Below are positions 57,256 to 64,000 of a DNA stretch of 64,000 nt, one piece after another. The translations under genes and the position numbers were made by a program. Position 1 is the first letter of the stretch. Each line of letters begins with the position of its first letter. Below the pieces are notes generated by a model, which worked only from the letters and a program-made list of their open reading frames with translations, was not told the DNA's origin and made no database searches. Origin of the DNA: Spisula solida (Eukaryota; Mollusca; Bivalvia; Venerida; Mactridae); NCBI GenBank assembly GCA_947247005.1, contig OX365955.1:134001-198000 (forward strand), read 5' to 3'.

Positions 57256-59092
57256 GTTAGTCTCACTAGTTTCAGACTGTACTAATAGTTTCTCCAGGTT
57301 AGTCTCACTAGTTTCAGACTGTACTAATAGTTTCTCCAGGTTCGTCTCACTAGTTTCAGACTGTACTTATAGTTTCTCCAGGTTAGTCTCACTAGTTTCA
57401 GACTGTACTAATAGTTTCTCCAGGTTAGTCTCACTAGTTTCAGACTGTACTAATAGTTTCTCCAGGTTAGTCTCACTAGTTTCAGACTGTACTAATAGTT
57501 TCTCCAGGTTAGTCTCACTAGTTTCAGACTGTACTAATAGTTTCTCCAGGTTAGTCTCACTAGTTTCAGACTGTACTAATAGTTTCTCCAGGTTAGTCTC
57601 ACTAGTTTCAAACTGTACTAATAGTTTCTCCAGGTTAGTCTCACTAGTTTCAGACTGTACTAATAGTTTCTCCAGGTTAGTCTCACTAGTTTCAGACTGT
57701 ACTAATAGTTTCTCCAGGTTAGTCTCACTAGTTTCAGACTGTACTAATAGTTTCTCCAGGTTAGTCTCACTAGTTTCAGACTGTACTTATAGTTTCTCCA
57801 GGTTAGTCTCACTAGTTTCAGACTGTACTAATAGTTTCTCCAGGTTAGTCTCACTAGTTTCAGACTGTACTAATAGTTTCTCCAGGTTAGTCTCACTAGT
57901 TTCAAACTGTACTAATAGTTTCTCCAGGTTAGTCTCACTAGTTTCAGACTGTACTAATAGTTTCTCCAGGTTAGTCTCACTAGTTTCAGACTGTACTAAT
58001 AGTTTCTCCAGGTTAGTCTCACTAGTTTCAGACTGTACTAATAGTTTCTCCAGGTTAGTCTCACTAGTTTCAGACTGTACTAATAGTTTCTCCAGGTTAG
58101 TCTCACTAGTTTCAGACTGTACTAATAGTTTCTCCAGGTTAGTCTCACTAGTTTCAGACTGTACTAATAGTTTCTCCAGGTTAGTCTCACTAGTTTCAGA
58201 CTGTACTTATAGTTTCTCCAGGTTAGTCTCACTAGTTTCAGACTGTACTAATAGTTTCTCCAGGTTAGTCTCACTAGTTTCAGACTGTACTTATAGTTTC
58301 TCCAGGTTAGTCTCACTAGTTTCAGACTGTACTAATAGTTTCTCCAGGTTAGTCTCACTAGTTTCAGACTGTACTTATAGTTTCTCCAGGTTAGTCTCAC
58401 TAGTTTCAGACTGTACTAATAGTTTCTCCAGGTTAGTCTCACTAGTTTCAGACTGTACTTATAGTTTCTCCAGGTTAGTCTCACTAGTTTCAGACTGTAC
58501 TAATAGTTTCTCCAGGTTAGTCTCACTAGTTTCAGACTGTACTAATAGTTTCTCCAGGTTAGTCTCACTAGTTTCAGACTGTACTAATAGTTTCTCCAGG
58601 TTAGTCTCACTAGTTTCAGACTGTACTAATAGTTTCTCCAGGTTAGTCTCACTAGTTTCAGACTGTACTAATAGTTTCTCCAGGTTAGTCTCACTAGTTT
58701 CAGACTGTACTAATAGTTTCTCCGGGTTAGTCTCACTAGTTTCAGACTGTACTAATAGTTTCTCCAGGTTAGTCTCACTAGTTTCAGACTGTACTAATAG
58801 TTTCTCCAGGTTCGTCTCACTAGTTTCAGACTGTACTAATAGTTTCTCCAGGTTAGTCTCACTAGTTTCAGACTGTACTTATAGTTTCTCCAGGTTAGTC
58901 TCACTAGTTTCAGACTGTACTAATAGTTTCTCCAGGTTAGTCTCACTAGTTTCAGACTGTACTTATAGTTTCTCCAGGTTAGTCTCACTAGTTTCAGACT
59001 GTACTAATAGTTTCTCCAGGTTAGTCTCACTAGTTTCAGACTGTACTTATAGTTTCTCCAGGTTAGTCTCACTAGTTTCAGACTGTACTTTA
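57244..59092 (-). repeat. 42-bp tandem array (~44 copies) inside LINE ORF1
   Basis: The unit, read on the minus strand, encodes NLEKLLVQSETSET (14 residues, exactly two heptads). Flanking unique coding sequence joins it in frame on both sides (SLEHKVQSETSET at the right, MEKLYHGF at the left), so the array arose within the ORF1 coiled coil. Nine units (markers at 57361, 57781, 58201, 58285, 58369, 58453, 58873, 58957, 59041) carry TTA to TAA, a stop in this frame. Their spacing is 10, 10, 2, 2, 2, 10, 2, 2 units. The plus strand is open throughout but looks like a by-product. Confidence 0.92.
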
Positions 59093-59793
59093 TGTTCTAG
59101 AGATTTAATTTTTGCGTTCATTACTTTCACTGTTGTTTCATGTTCAGCTGTTTTCACAAAGGCTGAAGTTGCACGGATAATGCTTTCATTCATTTCGCTG
59201 AAACGCAGTTTGCAAGTATTATTTTCAGAGGTTTTGGAATCGTTTAATTTCTCTATATTGGAACTATTGTCTCTCACAGAAATCCGAATATCATTTAGGT
59301 CACGCCGCCCAAATGAGTGTCTTGATATGTCCAGTTTTGAGACCGTTCGTGACAGCTTTTAGAGCAGACGATAATTTCATTTTATCGCCTTCGTCCTTAT
59401 TGTTATTGATACTAGACGCTAAAACGTCGGCACATGTAACTATCTCTGATTTGAGATCGTTTATATCTGATTTCAAATGTTCCCACCGCTTTGTAAAGCT
59501 TTGGTCATTTGCGGCCACGGTGCGTTTGAGTGTATGCATTTCAGCTTTGAGAGCTGCCACAGATTCTTTCAAAGTCACAAATTCGTTTTCGTCATGAAGG
59601 TGGTTGCATGGTGTTGTTTGAGACCTTAATGGCATCGGAGTGGACGAAGGACGTCGGTATAAACTGTCTATATGAGTTATGTTTGAACTAAGAAATTGTT
59701 GCAAGAGAAAACAGTCGGCGGCGTATTTCTCAGCAAATGAAGCTTTATTCGTTTTATGTCTGTCTTTAAGAATGCCAATCGGGGGTGTTCATA
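59093..59793 (-). pseudogene. LINE ORF1, N-terminal coiled-coil half, frameshifted
   Basis: Minus-strand blocks: KASFAEKYAADCFLLQQFLS, then a Leu/Lys/Glu-rich coiled coil (VTLKESVAALKAEMHTLKRT, KRWEHLKSDINDLKSEI). After a one-base slip near 59340-59362 comes DISRHSFGRRDLNDI to IEKLNDSKTSENN and into the 42-bp array. A run of five C near 59785 probably hides another slip close to the start. Coiled coil followed by RRM-like domain is a known ORF1 architecture. The copy is decayed. Confidence 0.6.
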
Positions 59794-60186
59794 TTAATCG
59801 TTCTTTGCACGTTTCGATAGTTCAATTCGATAGTTTCCTATAATCTCGTCCGATGAGTCGGTAGTATCAAAGTGAGTCCGAATATATGCGTCTCTTGGAA
59901 TGCCATGTAACTCTTTATCCAATATGTCGATGACAACATCATCTAAAATGAATGTTGTCGTACAATTCGATTCATTGTCAACAATCGGTTGACCACAATG
60001 TAGAAAACCTTCACTGTCTAACTGCGGCGAAGAAAGATAAATCAAATTCGACGCAGTATTATGAACGACGCAGTTATCTCCCGTTGTTTGCTCCTCACAG
60101 TTTGAGAATACTGATTTTAGAAACGTTTCAATATAATCTTCGACGGCCGTTGTGAAGTTGACATTGAATCCTTGGTGTCCATTCAT
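59794..60186 (-). other. 130-codon ORF upstream of LINE ORF1, unidentified
   Basis: Starts MNGHQGFNVNFTTAVEDYIE and ends ELSKRAKND, only a few bases before the presumed ORF1 start. It is acidic, with HGIPRDAYIRTHFDTTDS near the end. I do not recognise the family. Position and strand suggest the 5' ORF of the same LINE, but it could be unrelated. Confidence 0.4.
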
Positions 60187-60785
60187 GATTGACCGTAGTT
60201 CTAATCCAGTAGTATTCGATCGTGTTTCTCAAGCGTGACGAATCATGGGTGTTAAATCCTTCACAGTAATAAAATACCAAAAGCCTAGCGGCTCGTTCAA
60301 GCGTGACGAGCCGAGCGTTCAAAATTTACGAAACAAACACTTTATCAAGGATTTTATATTTCATGGAAAGCAAATAATTGTTCCCTTAGCGTGGCGTATA
60401 TTTCATAGAAATCGATGAAGAAATAAAATACTTAGGGCTATTTTATTTTCAAATGTTTACAAGTTTCATCTTGTAAATGTAGTCAATAGTCACGTGGTAT
60501 TGCTACACTGAATAAGTCATTACAAATTTCAAAAGTCAGTATGATGAAAGAAAAAACCTTCTTCGTATCAATTAGCCGAACATTAAGTCCTTAAGTCATT
60601 CATATCCTTTATAAAAAACATAATAATCACACGCATATTTCCAATCGTTCTTCACCGAAAGCGGAAGTTCCCTAATAATAAATAAAATATAAAACCCTTG
60701 TTTAAGACATGGCCTAAAACGTGCATGTTCGGTAATGCATTTAACAACGCGAACAATAACGTGATACATTTGTATATTTACTTAC
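60187..60785 (-). other. Putative intron sequence, no gene seen
   Basis: AT-rich; a short duplication CAAGCGTGACGA occurs at 60228 and 60299. Confidence 0.4.
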
Positions 60786-60830
60786 AGAAGTAACATTGAC
60801 AAACGTGTTCGTTTCCATAAACGTAAGTAC
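60786..60830 (-). CDS. Host gene micro-exon (45 bp, Cys pair)
   Basis: Acceptor TATTTGCAG|GT (60833-60831) and donor CTTCT|GTAAGT (60785-60780). Length 45 bp, phase 1-1. Reads TYVYGNEHVCQCYF. The CQC pair resembles the end of an EGF-like or other small disulfide module. Phase agrees with the exons on both sides. The short length lowers confidence, but both splice sites are near consensus. Confidence 0.5.
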
Positions 60831-61266
60831 CTGCAAATATAAACAACATGTAATTATCGAAATAAGACTGATAGGTTTTAACATATGTTTGTGGAAGAGT
60901 TACCTCCCTTAGACTGTTCATGTGTAGCCACTGATTTATCAATATCGGTCATTATACTATGTTATTGGTAGAACATTTATCAAACTTAATTAAACCACAA
61001 ATATGAACATTGACTTCGGAAACAAACATTAATTATCACTGTTTACTAAGATAAAGAGCGACTACTCTTCGTAGCCATGCCACCATATAGTAACAGGTAC
61101 CCCGTTGTTGCTACTAGAGACATGTTTCGATTGAAAATGGTGTCAATACAGTACTGAATCGCATCGATATTTATACAATTCCGTTAAATACTTAGCTTTT
61201 AATCCCTATACTGTACGTATTTTGAAAATATTGTGTATATTTAATTTATATTTAATTGAAACTTAC
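60831..61266 (-). other. Putative intron of the host gene
   Basis: GT-AG interval between phase-matched exons; no other feature seen. Confidence 0.45.
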
Positions 61267-61341
61267 GCACAAGATGACGTGTTAGTTCTTTATGTATATC
61301 TAGATATCCCCAGTCATTCACATCTCGCAAGTGGGCCCATA
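61267..61341 (-). CDS. Host gene exon (75 bp)
   Basis: Acceptor CTGTGTTTTCAG|TA (61344-61342) with a good pyrimidine tract, donor CTTGTGC|GTAAGT (61266-61261). 75 bp, phase 1-1, reading WAHLRDVNDWGYLDIHKELT then RHLV. The other two frames contain stops or are disfavoured by neighbours. A SINE fragment begins within about 10 bp upstream of the acceptor, so part of the acceptor region may be SINE-adjacent. Confidence 0.55.
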
Positions 61342-61344
61342 CTG

Positions 61345-61575
61345 AAAACACAGGTATATATCGATGCTATACACCGGGCACGTTAAAGAACCAGGGAGCC
61401 TATTCGGAACGAGCTAGGGTAACGCACCCGGATTCCTTTTATCACACCCCTTTCTTCTACTCGCTGTCCCTTCAGCAAAAAACAGGACCCCATTGGAAAT
61501 AAGTGCTTGCACTTTCCTGGGTTATCCTTGACCGAAAGGCCTAAACAATTACATACACACATACATAGGAATGCA
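61345..61575 (+). mobile_element. tRNA-derived SINE, copy 2 (5'-truncated)
   Basis: Matches copy 1 from ATCGATGCTATACACCGGGC through CGTTAAAGAACCAGGGAG and GGACCCCATTGGAAATAAGT to the tail ACATACACACATACATA. The tRNA head is missing. Antisense to the host gene. Confidence 0.85.
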
Positions 61576-61854
61576 CGAAGTTATAGGAATAGAGGCTACA
61601 TGCATATGTATAAATAACACTCATTATATATTTTGTACACATTACAAGTCTCTTTGTCCTTAGAAAGCTTTTTTATAATATTCACTGAAGAACTGCCAGG
61701 TACAACCGATACAAGTTTTTGCGTTATGCTTAATTTTAGCTTAAGCCAAACATCACATGTCCTAGCCGACCCAATCAAGGCGCCTTAGAACCATTGCTTT
61801 CATTAATTTCCTCATTGATAGAAGCACAGAAGAATGTGATTTCATGTATTAGTT

Positions 61855-62815
61855 ATTGCTTGTGTTTACCATTGCTGGAGGTGTAGAACTACTTGTGTTC
61901 ACCATTGCTGGAGGTGTAAAACTACTTGTGTTCACCATTGCTGGAGGTGTAAAACTACTTGTGTTCACCATTGCTGGAGGTGTAGAACTACTTGTGTTCA
62001 CCATTGCTGGAGGTGTAGAACTACTTGTGTTCACCATTGCTGGAGGTGTAAAACTACTTGTGTTCACCATTGCTGGAGGTGTAAAACTACTTGTGTTTAC
62101 CATTGCTGGAGGTGTAAAACTACTTGTGTTCACCATTGCTGGAGGTGTAGAACTACTTGTGTTCACCATTGCTGGAGGTGTAAAACTACTTGTGTTCACC
62201 ATTGCTGGAGGTGTAGAACTACTTGTGTTCACCATTGCTGGAGGTGTAAAACTACTTGTGTTCACCATTGCTGGAGGTGTAAAACTACTTGTGTTCACCA
62301 TTGCTGGAGGTGTAAAACTACTTGTGTTCACCATTGCTGGAGGTGTAAAACTACTTGTGTTCACCATTGCTGGAGGTGTAGAACTACTTGTGTTCACCAT
62401 TGCTGGAGGTGAAAGACTACTTGTGTTCACCATTGCTGGAGGTGAAAGACTACTTGTGTTCACCATTGCTGGAGGTGTAAAACTACTTGTGTTCACCATT
62501 GCTGGAGGTGAAAGACTACTTGTGTTCACCATTGCTGGAGGTGTAAAACTACTTGTGTTCACCATTGCTGGAGGTGAAAGACTACTTGTGTTCACCATTG
62601 CTGGAGGTGTAGAACTACTTGTGTTCACCATTGCTGGAGGTGAAAGACTACTTGTGTTCACCATTGCTGGAGGTGAAGAACTACGTGTGTTCACCATTGC
62701 TGGAGGTGAAGGACTACTTGTGTTCATCATCGCTGGAGGTGAAGGACTACTTGTGTTCACCATTGCTGGAGGTGAAGAACTACTTGTTTTCACTATTGCT
62801 GGAGGTGAAGAACTT
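61855..62815. repeat. 33-bp minisatellite, about 29 copies
   Basis: Unit GTGTTCACCATTGCTGGAGG + TGTAAAACTACTT. On the minus strand it encodes an 11-residue Ser/Thr/Pro repeat (SSFTPPAMVNT). Variants SSST, SSLS and SSSS replace FT without breaking the frame. Units at the right end are the most diverged. It lies between candidate host exons on the same strand, so a mucin-like coding role is possible. However, I found no splice pair that joins it in frame, and it ends in a TAA within 15 bp of the array. Confidence 0.9.
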
Positions 62816-62953
62816 CCAATAACCAAATACTTGTTCGATGGATGTCCAGTGAAGTATTGAGACTGTATTCATATAAACCAAACCACTGAAATCGAACATG
62901 TACATGTATATGTATATAATAGCAAGGATAGACATGTAAGGATGTATGTATAC

Positions 62954-63031
62954 CATGGTGATTGGTTTGACAGACACTGAATTCCGTGTGTTGTTGTTGT
63001 TGTTGTCTTAGAAAGAAATAATCAACAATAT
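62954..63031 (-). CDS. Possible further host gene exon (78 bp, Gln run)
   Basis: Acceptor TTTATGTTTCAG|AT (63034-63032) with a long T tract, donor ACCATG|GTATAC (weaker). 78 bp, phase 1-1, which would join directly to the 61267-61341 exon. Reads DIVDYFFLRQQQQQ then HTEFSVCQTNHH; the Gln run comes from a TTG microsatellite. Less certain than the others because the donor is weak. Confidence 0.35.
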
Positions 63032-63034
63032 CTG

Positions 63035-63864
63035 AAACATAAAAAAACATCATATACAATAATAGTATTACATGGACCTAAATGTATGCTTCCTAAAGAG
63101 TACTGCTTTAGTGATGTTGCTTTTCATTAAGGTATTAGAGTATAATTTATAGTGAGATTGAGTATGTTTTTGTCACAAGCCTTTTATTCTTAAAATTGAA
63201 ATATGTTGGGTACGCATAGTAAGCATACTATTATCATGCACAATATTTACCCTTGAAATTAAACGAAAAATATATATCAGTAAAGTGAATGTATTGAAGC
63301 ATGACAGCACTTTCGTTGCAAATCATGCTCGTTCATAAACAAAGTCAACGTAACTTTAAGAATCAAAGTTTGTTGCTGGCGACATAGTCAATAGTATAAG
63401 GCACAAACTCTGACAAAGAAACAATTATATCATGCAAAACTTCAATGGCCTTGCAAACCGAAAGTAGAAATATGGCAATGTTTCTTGAATATCTTTTAAA
63501 GTATACATTTTCAGTCAAAAACTAAATAAGAGTTTGTTCCCTGGAGTTATAATGTAAGTATGGTATGAGTTTTGGCCCGTGACATTTGCCAATTTGTGTG
63601 TTTAGGAACGAGTACTGAAAGGCACACACATTCTTTGAAACAAAAGGATGGCCCTTTTTTAACGAGTTGTTGGTGTTATATTACAGTGATATAGTGCGGC
63701 CAAGTTATGATGGCACAATCACATTGTGTAAACGTCACTAGTTGGATCAGTCAATATCAAAACGCGGATAAGTTAATAAATCATGATCATCTAAGCGCTT
63801 GTTCAGTTATTTTAAACTACTTAAGGATAAATACCACAGTGCTCATTATAATTTATATAGTCTA
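63035..63864. other. No gene seen
   Basis: AT-rich; no domain or repeat recognised. Confidence 0.35.
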
Positions 63865-63925
63865 GTGGTAACGTCTCTAATCTCAACGCAGAAGGTCCCC
63901 GTTCGAATCCCGTCGGAATCTTATT
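63865..63925 (+). other. tRNA-like pol III head
   Basis: A box TAGTCTAGTGGTAACG and perfect B box GTTCGAATCCC 35 bp later. The 3' CGGAATC finds no partner at the 5' side, so a working tRNA is unlikely; a SINE head or tRNA pseudogene fits. Confidence 0.45.
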
Positions 63926-64000
63926 TTATTTATGTTTTGTGTCGTGAATTATTTTTGTGATGGTGATTTTGCAGATTTCTTAAATGATTCTGTCGTAGAC

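Noticed and set aside
57254..59362. A 702-codon plus-strand open frame of a hydrophobic 14-residue repeat
   Set aside because: It is the shadow of the 42-bp array. Unique flanking sequence is coding only on the minus strand, and a 42-bp unit keeps any stop-free frame open.
61856..62860. A 334-codon plus-strand frame over the 33-bp array
   Set aside because: It follows automatically from a 33-bp unit. The minus-strand frame is hydrophilic and better placed relative to candidate exons, but even that is unproven.
63865..63925. Functional tRNA gene
   Set aside because: Good B box, but no acceptor stem can be drawn.

Overview
The window looks like AT-rich nuclear DNA from a eukaryote, most probably a bivalve mollusc. 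I infer this from intron-bearing exons with GT-AG junctions, metazoan LINE and Ty3/gypsy retroelements, tRNA-derived SINEs, and several copies of a repeat (AGCTCACCTGTCACAAAGTG ... TTTGGGCCCTCTTGT) that I associate with bivalve genomes. No prokaryotic operon, rRNA or CRISPR is visible. Almost all recognisable coding sequence belongs to mobile elements. A species call is not possible by eye.

Layout. 0-5 kb: a scrap of LINE reverse transcriptase (minus strand) abuts a decayed Ty3/gypsy element (gag knuckles, protease, RT, RNase H, integrase, 3' LTR; no 5' LTR). 5-18 kb: no recognisable genes, but copies of the AGCTCACC repeat, two nested TATGCCCCC-ended repeats, and MITE-like elements, one flanked by TTAA. 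18.4-31.1 kb: a stratified nest. An old minus-strand Tx1/L1-like LINE is split by a structurally complete plus-strand LINE (22868-28676) with intact ORF1 and ORF2 and a perfect 14-bp target duplication, by an AGCTCACC repeat, and by about 2.9 kb of foreign DNA holding a 301-bp tandem repeat. 31-38 kb: foldback (long palindrome) elements, a 58-bp hairpin satellite broken into blocks, a decayed Crypton/DUF3504-like gene and an RT scrap. 38-46 kb: a second RT-type fragment (YDFSTLYTT), a MITE with about 90-bp inverted termini, a CACGTG cluster and a mariner-like MITE.

46-64 kb: a minisatellite belt (units of 42, 30, 30, 41, 21, 42 and 33 bp). It contains a hAT-like MITE with a perfect 8-bp duplication and a minus-strand LINE whose ORF1 coiled coil has expanded to about 44 copies of a 42-bp unit. 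That LINE lies in an intron of what appears to be the only host gene visible: a minus-strand gene with at least four, perhaps five, small exons (62954-63031, 61267-61341, 60786-60830, 55264-55383, 54691-54860). All its splice phases agree and it predicts a Thr-rich, Cys-containing, probably extracellular protein.

The genes do not form a pathway. The window is a record of successive insertions in which the nesting order gives relative ages, plus local tandem expansion.
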